Source: Candidatus Brevifilum fermentans
Lineage (GTDB): Bacteria; Chloroflexota; Anaerolineae; Anaerolineales; Villigracilaceae
Assembly (NCBI GenBank): GCA_945877125.1
Contig: CAMCQT010000035.1
Location: forward strand, 1-39,981
Direction of reading: 5' to 3'
DNA: 39,981 nucleotides
In this document: positions 32,770 through 39,981 of the stretch, one piece after another
How the letters are laid out: the number at the start of each line of letters is the position of its first letter
How positions within the stretch are numbered: the stretch's first letter is position 1
Program-made: the position numbers and the translations under genes
Notes under the pieces: model-generated
Seen by the model: only the letters and a program-made list of their open reading frames with translations
Told to the model about the DNA's origin: nothing
Database searches by the model: none

Positions 32770-34638
32770 ATGACAGACACAAATGATTCATCGCAACAAT
32801 TCACGTTCAAGGCAGAGACAAAACAACTGCTTAATATTTTGATCCATTCACTGTACAAAGACCGCGAGGTTTTCCTGCGGGAATTGCTCTCGAATGCATC
32901 CGACGCACTCAACCGTCTGCGCTTCGAGATGGTCACCAATCACAATGTGCTCGACTCAGCCGCGGAATTAAACGTCCGCATCACACTTGATAAAGATGCG
33001 CGCATGCTCACCATTCAAGATACGGGCATCGGCATGACGCGCGATGAAGTGATCGAAAATCTCGGTACCATTGCCCAGTCAGGTGCGCGCAAATTTTTGG
33101 ATGCGACCAAAGATCAAAAGGTCGATTTCACCCAGGTCATTGGTCAGTTCGGCGTAGGATTTTATTCCGTGTTCATGGTGGCAGAATGGGTGCGGGTCAC
33201 GTCCCACTCATTTAGTCCCGATGCCGAAGCGGTCAGTTGGTACGCCACCGGTGACGACAACTATCAGATCAGCGCATCAACCATGAGCGAGCGCGGCACG
33301 AAGGTCGAGATCAAACTCAAAGAGGATGCCGCAGAATTCGCCGAGGACTATCGCATCAAGAACATCATCCACAAGCACTCGGATTACATCGGCTTCCCCA
33401 TTTATATCGGCGACAGCAAAGATGCGGTCAACAAGCAGACCTCGCTCTGGCGCACGTCCAAGCAGGAAGTGACCGACGAGCAATACAAGGAATTTTATCG
33501 CCAGACCACGTTGGATTTTGAAGACGCGCTGCTGCACGTGCATATCTCAACCGACGCGCCCGTACAGTTGTACGCGCTGCTCTTCATCCCCAGCAAACTG
33601 GAGCGCGGTGTTTTTGCCCTGCGAAAAGATGACGGGCTGAAATTATATTCACGCAATATTTTGATCGATGATTACAACAAGGATTTGCTGCCCGATTACC
33701 TGCGATTTGTGCAAGGCGTAGTGGACTCAGAGGACTTGCCGCTTAACGTCTCCCGTGAAACTGTTCAGTCGAGTGGGCTGATGCAACGCCTGAAGAAAGT
33801 ACTGACAAACCAGGTTATCAAAGAATTGGAAAACCTCGCAAAAAATAACGTGGAAAAATATCACGCGTTCTGGCAGGAGTTCGGCGTTTACCTCAAACAA
33901 GGAATCGCCGCCACCCCAGCCGATGCCGACAGTATTAATCCGCTGCTGCGCTTTAAGACAAATTTGAACCCGGAAACCTGGTCTGCGCTGGATGAATATG
34001 TTTCGCGCATGAAAGAAGGGCAGAAGGAAATTTTCTACATCGTTGGCGAAGACCCGAAGTCCGTTTTACGCAGTCCGCATTTGGATTATTTCCATTCACA
34101 AGGCACGGAAGTCCTGCTGCTGACCGACCCGATGGATTCGTTCATGCTGATGGGCTTGCATCAGTACAAGGATTTTGAATTAAAGAATGTGGCACAGGCT
34201 GAAATAGACACGACTCAAAAGCCAAAAGACCAACCTGAAGCAGAGAAAATTCCCGACGCAGATTTCAACACACTCGTCGAACGCTTCAAGCAAGTCCTCG
34301 GCGAAAGCGTTGCCGATGTCCGCGCCAGCAACCGTCTTTATGAATCTGTTGCGCGTTTGGTGGACGCCGACAGTAACTCCAACCCTGAATTACAGCGCGT
34401 TTATAAATATCTCGGCAAGGAATATGAAATCCCCAAGAAAGTTTTGGAACTCAACCCTGCGCATAATATCCTGAAAAACCTGCTCAAATTGGAGTCGGGT
34501 TCAGAATTACAGAACATCATCATTGAGCAAATCTATGATAGCGCCCTGCTGGTGGAAGGACTGCATCCCGACCCGTCGAGCATCGCGGCGCGGGTTCAGC
34601 AAATTATGGAAGCGGCTTTGACACAGAAAACTGAGTAA
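32770..34638 (+). CDS. htpG: Chaperone HtpG (Hsp90)
   Basis: ATP-dependent molecular chaperone of 622 residues. The GHKL ATP-binding domain carries REVFLRELLSNASDALNRLR at about 35-52, TIQDTGIGMTRDEV near 92-105 and QSGARKFL; the middle domain holds LPLNVSRETVQ near 336; the C-terminal dimerisation domain follows. AGGAG precedes the ATG at 32770; the frame extends upstream only into repeat sequence. No heat-shock element (CIRCE) is seen upstream. A terminator follows directly. Confidence 0.97.
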   Translation: MTDTNDSSQQFTFKAETKQLLNILIHSLYKDREVFLRELLSNASDALNRLRFEMVTNHNVLDSAAELNVRITLDKDARMLTIQDTGIGMTRDEVIENLGTIAQSGARKFLDATKDQKVDFTQVIGQFGVGFYSVFMVAEWVRVTSHSFSPDAEAVSWYATGDDNYQISASTMSERGTKVEIKLKEDAAEFAEDYRIKNIIHKHSDYIGFPIYIGDSKDAVNKQTSLWRTSKQEVTDEQYKEFYRQTTLDFEDALLHVHISTDAPVQLYALLFIPSKLERGVFALRKDDGLKLYSRNILIDDYNKDLLPDYLRFVQGVVDSEDLPLNVSRETVQSSGLMQRLKKVLTNQVIKELENLAKNNVEKYHAFWQEFGVYLKQGIAATPADADSINPLLRFKTNLNPETWSALDEYVSRMKEGQKEIFYIVGEDPKSVLRSPHLDYFHSQGTEVLLLTDPMDSFMLMGLHQYKDFELKNVAQAEIDTTQKPKDQPEAEKIPDADFNTLVERFKQVLGESVADVRASNRLYESVARLVDADSNSNPELQRVYKYLGKEYEIPKKVLELNPAHNILKNLLKLESGSELQNIIIEQIYDSALLVEGLHPDPSSIAARVQQIMEAALTQKTE

Positions 34639-34640
34639 AA

Positions 34641-34680
34641 AAAAAGAGGCAGTCATTTTCAAAAGTGACTGCCTCTTTTT
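34641..34680 (+). terminator. htpG terminator
   Basis: AAAAAGAGGCAGTCA and TGACTGCCTCTTTTT pair perfectly around a short loop. Confidence 0.9.
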
Positions 34681-34756
34681 ATACTCCTAAAAAAGGGCTA
34701 CCTTAATACAGCAGAAGATGATCTCGGTCTTTGTCGTAGCAGCATCCTTTTCAGAA

Positions 34757-34786
34757 TTCAATGCATGGGTAATTTTCTTGTATAAT
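34757..34786 (+). promoter_or_regulatory. Promoter of the sensor diguanylate cyclase gene
   Basis: TTCAAT (34757-34762), an 18-base spacer and TATAAT (34781-34786). The leader is about 35 bases and includes an AAAGGA ribosome site. Confidence 0.6.
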
Positions 34787-34829
34787 GTAAAAAGTATTTT
34801 GTCTCTTATTTCACAAAAGGATTGGTTAC

Positions 34830-37800
34830 ATGAAATTTTTTCGCCTGGCATCGCTGACACTTCTGGGGATTTTTTTATTCAATATTTGTTTCGTTCCAAT
34901 CCTGAAGGCGCAAGCATCACCCGTTGCAGATGAAAACCCATATAACGGACCGGTACGTTTCGAGCGTTTGGCTGTCGAAGATGGACTGCCAAACGCAACT
35001 GTTTTATCGGTTCTGCAAGACCAGCAGGGATTCATGTGGTTCGCCACAGCAGATGGTCTGAGCCGTTATGATGGCTATTCATTCAACACATTCCGCCACG
35101 ATGTTAACAACCCAAACAGCCTCAGCAATAACAACACATTCGCATTGATCGAGAGTCAGGATGGATTGATCTGGGTGGGAACCGACCCGGGCGGGCTGAA
35201 TGTCTACGACCCCAATACTGGAAAGTTCAGCGTATATTTGCACGACGAAGCAAATAAGAACAGCCTGATTGACAACAGCATTTGGTCGCTGATGGAAGCC
35301 AAAGATGGAAGTATATGGGTCGGCACACGCGCAGGATTAAGTCATCTTGACCGCAAGACAGGCATATTCAAGAACTATGTCAATAATCCCGATGCTCCAC
35401 GCTCGTTTGCCGGCACAGTGGTTTTTCGCATTTATCAAGACCGTTCCGAAGCCATCTGGATCGGCACAGGCAGCGGTCTGCAAAGATATGATCCCAAGAC
35501 AGACGATTTCACGCTCTTTCAAAACAATCCCGATGACCCGAACAGCATCAGCGGCAATAGTGTTTGGGCGATGCTGGAGGACAGCCAGGGTAACTTCTGG
35601 GTGGGAACGCGCAAGGGCGGACTTAATCGCTTTGACCGTGCCAGCGGCAAGTTCACAGCGTACCGAAATGATCCAAACGACCCAACCACGATCAGCACCG
35701 ATAAAATTTGGAACATTTATGAAGACCGCAGCGGTAATCTCTGGATACTCACAGAAGATGGCGGTCTCAATTTATTTGACCGTAAAACAGAATCTTTCAC
35801 ATCCTTCCAATATAATCCAAACGATCCTTCCACCATCAGCAACAACGATCTCTATTGGATGACCGAAGATCGTTCCGGTGTATTGTGGATCACCAGCCGG
35901 TATGGAGGCGTGAATAAATTCTATCCAGCTTTATGGCGTTTTGGGTTATACCGCAGCGTCCCCGGCGACCCCAACACGCTGAATTCCAACAGCCTTTATT
36001 CGATCCTTGCCGAAAAAAACGGCGTGGTCTGGATAGGCACATTTGGCGGCGGACTCAATCGTTTTGACCGCAGAACCGGCACAATGACCGTCTTCAAGAA
36101 CGATCCGAACGATCCTGCCAGCATAGCAAACGACAAAATCTATTATATTTACCGCGACGAACAAGGCGTTCTATGGGCTGCGACATCAGGCGGCGGACTC
36201 AATCGCATGGACCCTATGACCGGAGAATTCACAGACTACAGATACACGCCTGAGGCGCCAGATGTGATTGACAGTAATTACTTAACTGTGATCGATTCCG
36301 CAGGAAATGGAAGATTATGGGTTGGCACACTCGGCTACGGTCTGGACTTATTCAACACCAGAACTGGCGAAAGGGATAAATATTATCCGCCCGACCCTAA
36401 CAATCCCAATGCGCTAACAGAAGGTACGGTTTATGACATTGCAGTTGAAAAGTCGGGACAGGTGTGGATCGCCACCGCGCGCGGCGGATTGGAACTGCTC
36501 GATCCAAAAACCGATATTTTTACCCACCATCTTCATGATCCAAAAAACCCGGACAGTATTCTAAGCGATACCGTACATGCCATTTACCTCGACGAAAAGA
36601 ACGGCATGGTATGGGCTGGCACCGCCGGCGGTCTAAGCGGATTGGATCTCGCCACACAGAAATGGAAAAACTACACAATAGCTGATGGCTTACCCAGCGA
36701 TACGGTCGTGGGCATCCAGCCGGGCAAAAATAACGATTTATGGATCAGCACTGGCAAAGGGATCAGCCATTTTTCCATCAAGACAAACTCATTCAAAAAC
36801 TACAGCGCCCGTGATGGATTGCAGGGCGATCAGTTTGCAATCGCAAGTTCACATCTTGGACCAGACGGCGAGGTATTCTTTGGCGGATCGAACGGCTTGA
36901 CCTTTTTCGACCCGGACAAGATCGCCGATAACTCTTACCTGCCGCCCATCGTGTTCACCGATTTCCAATTATTCAATGAGTCTGTTCCCGTCGGGAGCAA
37001 GATTTTATCCAAACCCATCGAAAAGACCGGGCAGATCCCATTGACCTATGACCAGTCGGTATTCACAATTAAATTCGCCGCGCTAAGTTATCAGATCTCA
37101 TCCAAAAATCTTTATCAATACAAAATGGAAGGGTTCGATAAAGATTGGTCGCCTGCGCGCACAAAACAGGAGGCGACCTACACCAACCTGACGCCCGGAA
37201 CCTACACGTTTATGGTGCGCGCCTCGAACAACGACGAGGTATGGAATAAAGCCAACCCGCAAAAACTCATCATCACCATCACGCCTCCCTGGTGGCAGAC
37301 ATGGTGGTTCCGCATTGGAGCGACGGCGGCTTTTATCCTGTTGATCATTGGCGGAGTCCAGCTGCGTATCCGCGGCATTCGCGCCACAAATAAGGAACTG
37401 GAAAAGCGAGTGAAGGAACGGACCAAGGAATTGCAGGAAGCCGAGGAACAATTACAACTGAGCAATGACGAGCTCAAAAAACAACTTGAGGAGATCACCG
37501 ATCTGGAAAGGAAAGTCCACGAGATGGCGATCCACGACGCGCTGACAGGCTTGCATAACCGCTACCATCTCTCGGAGTGGCTGGAATCTGCATTATGCCT
37601 CGCACAGCGCAAGAAGCACTCCATCGCATTTCTGTTGTTGGATATGGATCACTTCAAGGAGCTCAACGACACATACGGGCATCAAGCCGGCGATGAAGCG
37701 CTAAAATCCGCCGCCCAAACCATCGTCAATCAGATCCGTAAAAGCGACATCGCCTGCCGCTACGGAGGCGAAGAGTTCATGGTCATCATGCCGGAAACCA

Positions 37801-38066
37801 GCCGCCCCGATGCGATACAGCGCGCGGAACAATTCCGAAAAGCTACTGAAAGCCAGCAAGTGATGTATATGGGACAGTCCATTCAAGTCACAGTTTCGAT
37901 CGGGATCGCAATTTACCCCATGCACGGAAGCAACGTGGACGAAATTCTGTCGGCAACAGATAAAGCGTTGTATCAAGCAAAAGAAACTGGCAGAAACAAA
38001 ATCGTTATTTATTCTCCGGAAGACGGACAATCTCAGGAGATCAACATGGCATCGCCAAAGGAATAA
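34830..38066 (+). CDS. Two-propeller sensor diguanylate cyclase
   Basis: Membrane-bound enzyme of 1078 residues that makes cyclic di-GMP. A signal peptide (about 1-30) leads to 14 propeller repeats of the Reg_prop kind ([26 protein letters not shown] and others), enough for two seven-bladed propellers, as in hybrid two-component sensors of Bacteroidetes. A Y_Y_Y domain follows (about 750-812), then a membrane helix (about 824-845), a coiled coil (about 850-895) and the GGDEF domain (about 905-1060) with signature GGEEF at about 977-981 and the inhibitory I-site RKSD five residues before it, so product feedback is expected. The stop overlaps the queA fragment on the other strand. The propeller ligand is unknown; glycans are the usual ligands in such sensors. 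Confidence 0.93.
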   Translation: MKFFRLASLTLLGIFLFNICFVPILKAQASPVADENPYNGPVRFERLAVEDGLPNATVLSVLQDQQGFMWFATADGLSRYDGYSFNTFRHDVNNPNSLSNNNTFALIESQDGLIWVGTDPGGLNVYDPNTGKFSVYLHDEANKNSLIDNSIWSLMEAKDGSIWVGTRAGLSHLDRKTGIFKNYVNNPDAPRSFAGTVVFRIYQDRSEAIWIGTGSGLQRYDPKTDDFTLFQNNPDDPNSISGNSVWAMLEDSQGNFWVGTRKGGLNRFDRASGKFTAYRNDPNDPTTISTDKIWNIYEDRSGNLWILTEDGGLNLFDRKTESFTSFQYNPNDPSTISNNDLYWMTEDRSGVLWITSRYGGVNKFYPALWRFGLYRSVPGDPNTLNSNSLYSILAEKNGVVWIGTFGGGLNRFDRRTGTMTVFKNDPNDPASIANDKIYYIYRDEQGVLWAATSGGGLNRMDPMTGEFTDYRYTPEAPDVIDSNYLTVIDSAGNGRLWVGTLGYGLDLFNTRTGERDKYYPPDPNNPNALTEGTVYDIAVEKSGQVWIATARGGLELLDPKTDIFTHHLHDPKNPDSILSDTVHAIYLDEKNGMVWAGTAGGLSGLDLATQKWKNYTIADGLPSDTVVGIQPGKNNDLWISTGKGISHFSIKTNSFKNYSARDGLQGDQFAIASSHLGPDGEVFFGGSNGLTFFDPDKIADNSYLPPIVFTDFQLFNESVPVGSKILSKPIEKTGQIPLTYDQSVFTIKFAALSYQISSKNLYQYKMEGFDKDWSPARTKQEATYTNLTPGTYTFMVRASNNDEVWNKANPQKLIITITPPWWQTWWFRIGATAAFILLIIGGVQLRIRGIRATNKELEKRVKERTKELQEAEEQLQLSNDELKKQLEEITDLERKVHEMAIHDALTGLHNRYHLSEWLESALCLAQRKKHSIAFLLLDMDHFKELNDTYGHQAGDEALKSAAQTIVNQIRKSDIACRYGGEEFMVIMPETSRPDAIQRAEQFRKATESQQVMYMGQSIQVTVSIGIAIYPMHGSNVDEILSATDKALYQAKETGRNKIVIYSPEDGQSQEINMASPKE

Positions 38067-38260
38067 AAGCGATAGCCTTCTTTGATGGCGATTTCATAAG
38101 TTTGTAAAATTCTTTCACGCCCCGCAAAGGCGCTGACCAGCATAATCAGCGTGGATTTGGGCAGGTGGAAGTTTGTGATCATCGCGTCCACGACTTTGAA
38201 TTTATAGCCGGGGAGGATGAAGATGTTTGTTGGACCGATAAAGGAAGCTAGTAAAGACAA
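38033..38260 (-). pseudogene. queA: C-terminal fragment of queA
   Basis: The frame encodes about 70 residues matching the C-terminus of S-adenosylmethionine:tRNA ribosyltransferase-isomerase (queuosine synthesis): [39 protein letters not shown] and the closing [11 protein letters not shown]. The rest of the enzyme (more than 250 residues) is missing; homology ends near 38240 and the sequence upstream on that strand is the Mn riboswitch region. The C-terminus overlaps the cyclase gene by 34 bases, an arrangement likely present before truncation. Confidence 0.85.
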
Positions 38261-38289
38261 AAATCACTAAAAATCTGTCGGCAATATCA

Positions 38290-38318
38290 TTGACTCACGT
38301 CAGTTTATATTGTATATT
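38290..38318 (+). promoter_or_regulatory. Promoter of the Mn riboswitch operon
   Basis: TTGACT (38290-38295), a 17-base spacer and TATATT (38313-38318). Transcription should begin near 38325, at the aptamer's 5' edge. Confidence 0.8.
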
Positions 38319-38324
38319 GAAGAC

Positions 38325-38420
38325 ACTCCGATGGGGAGTAGCGCCCGACTTTTTCGGGTGGATAGTCGTCAAGACGGAAAGAGATTTCCCGGCTATCTGA
38401 AAGAAAATGCAAGACCATCG
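38325..38420 (+). ncRNA. Manganese (yybP-ykoY) riboswitch
   Basis: The two conserved patches of the family are present: GATGGGGAGTAGC at the 5' side and TGCAAGACCATCG at the 3' side, closed by P1 (CGATGG 38329-38334 with CCATCG 38415-38420). P2 is CCCGA/TCGGG, and a long third stem (GATAG/CTATC) includes the conserved GTCGTCAA and CCGGC patches. It closely resembles the Bacillus subtilis yybP leader. The family binds Mn2+ and turns on Mn export or related genes. The 3' strand of P1 is also part of the terminator stem, so Mn2+ binding should block termination. Confidence 0.88.
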
Positions 38421-38445
38421 CCTTTCTAGGCGGTGGTCTTTTTTG
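38413..38445 (+). terminator. Riboswitch-controlled terminator
   Basis: GACCATCGCC, loop TTTCTA, GGCGGTGGTC, then TTTTTT. The first arm contains CCATCG of riboswitch P1, so the two structures exclude each other. Confidence 0.88.
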
Positions 38446-38464
38446 TTACATTAAAGGAGATAAT

Positions 38465-38959
38465 ATGTCTAAACAAATTTCGCAAATTGTCCGTATAGGT
38501 CAATTGAAAGGGGCAAAATTGAAAATCAAAGCGGTTAAAAATGACGGCTTGCAAGAGTATGCCGCCATCATAAATCGGGGTACGGTTGTCCAGCCAATGT
38601 CTGGTTGGGTGCTTGCCAGCCTGCGCGGACAGACATTCTACCCATTCCCGGACGATTTAATGTTCGAACCTGGCATGATCGTGAAGGTTCAGAGCGGGCA
38701 GCAGGAACCAAACGAAACGAACAATATGCAGGATGCCTGGGCGAATTTGTTGTGGACGGTTGAGCAGGTTTGGAACAACCGCGGCGATATTGCAATCTTG
38801 TTTGACGCGAATGGCTTGGAAGTTGACCGGCATTCCTATCCGCACGAGCGTGTAATGGGGAGCAGTTCCAATCGTCGAAAAGTATTGGTACACAAAGACG
38901 ACGGCTTTGAAATTGTCAACGAATCGCTCAGCCGAGTGAAGAAAGTAACCAGTAAATAG
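38465..38959 (+). CDS. Lamin-tail-domain (LTD) protein under Mn riboswitch
   Basis: Protein of 164 residues without signal peptide. Residues about 15-130 match the lamin tail domain, an Ig-like fold: EYAAIINRGTVVQPMSGWVL, then LRGQTFYPFPD, and WNNRGDIAILFDANGLEVD followed by HSY. LTDs in bacteria are usually exported and attached to nucleases or surface proteins, so a short, apparently cytosolic LTD is unusual. AAAGGAG precedes the ATG. It is the first gene of the riboswitch operon. Binding partner and role are unknown. Confidence 0.82.
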   Translation: MSKQISQIVRIGQLKGAKLKIKAVKNDGLQEYAAIINRGTVVQPMSGWVLASLRGQTFYPFPDDLMFEPGMIVKVQSGQQEPNETNNMQDAWANLLWTVEQVWNNRGDIAILFDANGLEVDRHSYPHERVMGSSSNRRKVLVHKDDGFEIVNESLSRVKKVTSK

Positions 38960-39006
38960 AGAACTTACTGTCATTGCTTTCAACCACCAACAGGAGAAAA
39001 TTAAAA

Positions 39007-39366
39007 ATGGACTTTCTAGAAGAATTATTCGATCTTGACAAGCGCAAACATAAAAAAAGAGGCGGTGCCTTCCACAATGACGATCATGATGACGATCATG
39101 ACCGCTACCATCAATATCCAGCCAATGCATATCCCCAGGTTCTTGCATATCATATGCAGGCTTCTTCAAACCCTGCCGCTTTTCCATCCAGTATTGTTTG
39201 CCGCAGGTGTTCCACACAAACTGTTCAAGGCGCTAAATTTTGTCACGGATGCGGAACAGCCATTGAGATGGTTTTGAATTGCGCCAGCTGTGGTTCGAAG
39301 TTGCCTGTCGATGCACCCTTCTGCTCACAATGTGGATATAGAAAATGGATAAGGTCAATATCATGA
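39007..39366 (+). CDS. Double zinc ribbon protein with His/Asp-rich segment
   Basis: Small protein of 119 residues. The N-terminus is charged (LDKRKHKKRGG), followed by a His/Asp-rich run at 23-35 (HNDDHDDDHDRYH) that looks like a metal-binding site. Two CxxC pairs form the first zinc ribbon (Cys65, 68, 79, 82) and two more the second (Cys92, 95, 106, 109). I chose the ATG at 39007, with ACAGGAG upstream, over a TTG eleven codons earlier. Its stop overlaps the next start (ATGA), so translation is coupled to rnk. With the Mn riboswitch upstream, a metal-handling role is a fair inference. Confidence 0.82.
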   Translation: MDFLEELFDLDKRKHKKRGGAFHNDDHDDDHDRYHQYPANAYPQVLAYHMQASSNPAAFPSSIVCRRCSTQTVQGAKFCHGCGTAIEMVLNCASCGSKLPVDAPFCSQCGYRKWIRSIS

Positions 39367-39779
39367 GCAATAAGTCCATTCAAATTACTGAATTTGACCT
39401 CCGACGATTGATTAAACTGCTCAGAGAGGCTGAACATACAGACTATCGTGGAAGCGAATACCTTGACAAACTTCGAGCCGAACTCGATTGCGCACAGATT
39501 GTGCCTTCACAAGCGGTCTCACAAGAAGTTGTCACGATGAATTCCACAGTGGTGGTACTCGATTCCATAACCAGGGAAGAAGAAACTTACACTTTGGTCT
39601 TTCCAGAATACGCAGATATTGGGCAAGGCAAGATATCCATCCTGGCACCAGTCGGTACTGCAATGTTAGGTTGTAAGGTTGGAGATTCTTTTGAATCGAA
39701 GGTGCCTGCCGGTAAACGGAGACTGAAAGTCAAACAGATTATCTATCAGCCGGAGGCGGCAGGAGATTACCATTTATAG
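39363..39779 (+). CDS. rnk: Rnk-like GreA/GreB C-terminal domain protein
   Basis: Protein of 138 residues similar to Rnk, the regulator of nucleoside diphosphate kinase, which binds RNA polymerase through a GreA/GreB-type C-terminal domain. The N-terminal coiled-coil part is short (about 1-45); VVTMNSTVVV near 57-66, TLVFPEYADIGQGKISILAPVGTAMLG and the C-terminal YQPEAAGDYHL are near-diagnostic. The ATG overlaps the zinc ribbon stop codon, so the two are coupled. It is the third gene of the Mn riboswitch operon. Confidence 0.88.
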   Translation: MSNKSIQITEFDLRRLIKLLREAEHTDYRGSEYLDKLRAELDCAQIVPSQAVSQEVVTMNSTVVVLDSITREEETYTLVFPEYADIGQGKISILAPVGTAMLGCKVGDSFESKVPAGKRRLKVKQIIYQPEAAGDYHL

Positions 39780-39832
39780 ACAATACATTTCTTGCATCAG
39801 CAAGAGCATTGATGTCGTGAATATAAGTAATG

Positions 39833-39862
39833 ATGACTCCACTGCAAAAAGGGTAGCAACCC
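39833..39862 (+). mobile_element. Possible left end of an insertion sequence
   Basis: ATGACTCCACTGCAAAAAGG matches the ends of the 12481-12606 repeat (GAGTCCACTGCAAAA and GAGTCTACTGCAAAAAGG). It lies 35-65 bases before a frame that runs off the window. The other end is outside, so this is inferred. Confidence 0.5.
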
Positions 39863-39897
39863 TCGTCAAAACCGAAGAAAATTAATATACTCAGCCC

Positions 39898-39981
39898 ATG
39901 TTCAGAAAAAACACCAAACACCAACAACCCGCATTAATTAGCGCCGCCAGTGAACTGCCAGAGAAACAACGCAAACGTCTG
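39898..39981 (+). CDS. Start of a probable transposase (partial)
   Basis: An open frame of 28 codons beginning MFRKNTKHQQPALIS and ending EKQRKRL is still open at the window edge. It resembles the N-terminus of DDE-type transposases by my recollection and is preceded by the terminal-repeat-like sequence at 39833. No full-length domain can be seen. Confidence 0.5.
   Translation, partial: MFRKNTKHQQPALISAASELPEKQRKRL

Noticed and set aside
38974-39006. TTG start upstream of the zinc ribbon gene
   Set aside because: The ribosome site AGGAG lies inside this extension and points to the ATG at 39007.
1-39981. CRISPR arrays, tRNA, rRNA and prophage genes
   Set aside because: I looked for direct repeats with spacers, tRNA-like T-arms and structural phage genes and saw none. 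All repeats are palindromic and dispersed.

Overview
The window looks like chromosome of an anaerobic Chloroflexota bacterium, most likely class Anaerolineae. Support comes from the gene content and sequence style: lipoproteins and secreted proteins with Thr/Pro-rich linkers, an NBR1-type Ig lipoprotein, a SipW-type (ER-type) signal peptidase, GTP-dependent PEP carboxykinase next to recA, many dispersed palindromic repeats, and moderate GC content. This is inference; no marker gene was searched. No tRNA, rRNA or CRISPR array was seen.

Layout. 1-4430: ftsH (minus, GTG start), a cation diffusion facilitator, exonuclease III and a single-domain response regulator. 4480-7930: a DUF192 protein, a LysM/M23 peptidase, a MerR-TipAS regulator with its own MerR-type promoter, and an RluA-type pseudouridine synthase. 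7981-11611: the serine block, DUF1015 and serA (minus) divergent from serC (plus). 11716-16260: an SDR oxidoreductase, a small hypothetical protein, a PD40 beta-propeller lipoprotein and an M23 lipoprotein. 16329-19767: pckG (minus) and recA. 19840-24066: an NBR1-Ig lipoprotein, then a c-di-GMP-I riboswitch leader, a small secreted protein, a SipW-like signal peptidase fused to a DUF5305-like domain and a tiny RTX calcium-binding protein. 24191-29124: a 56-residue Cys-motif protein, a membrane-anchored unknown, a CoA-binding protein, a GT-C glycosyltransferase and a sulfatase lipoprotein. 29426-34638: ppc, a dense repeat mosaic and htpG. 34830-38066: a two-propeller sensor diguanylate cyclase. 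38033-39981: a queA fragment, a manganese (yybP-ykoY) riboswitch driving an operon of a lamin-tail-domain protein, a His/Asp-rich double zinc ribbon protein and Rnk, then the start of an apparent insertion sequence.

Two systems stand out. First, the Mn riboswitch cassette (38290-39779): the aptamer and its overlapping terminator are readable, but the genes are not the usual Mn exporters, and the cassette sits where queA has lost its 5' part. Second, the c-di-GMP-controlled surface locus (20692-24066), with a diguanylate cyclase whose sensor is a glycan-type propeller in the same window; together they suggest c-di-GMP control of a secreted matrix.

There is also a recurrent promoter architecture: several genes have a -10 box 6-8 bases before the ATG and no Shine-Dalgarno site, so they are probably leaderless, while others (serA, serC, recA, xth, htpG) have clear ribosome sites. 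Intergenic regions hold at least five families of palindromic, MITE/REP-like repeats, some nested. Positions 1-140 form a perfect palindrome that reads back into ftsH, most likely an assembly fold-back at a contig end.
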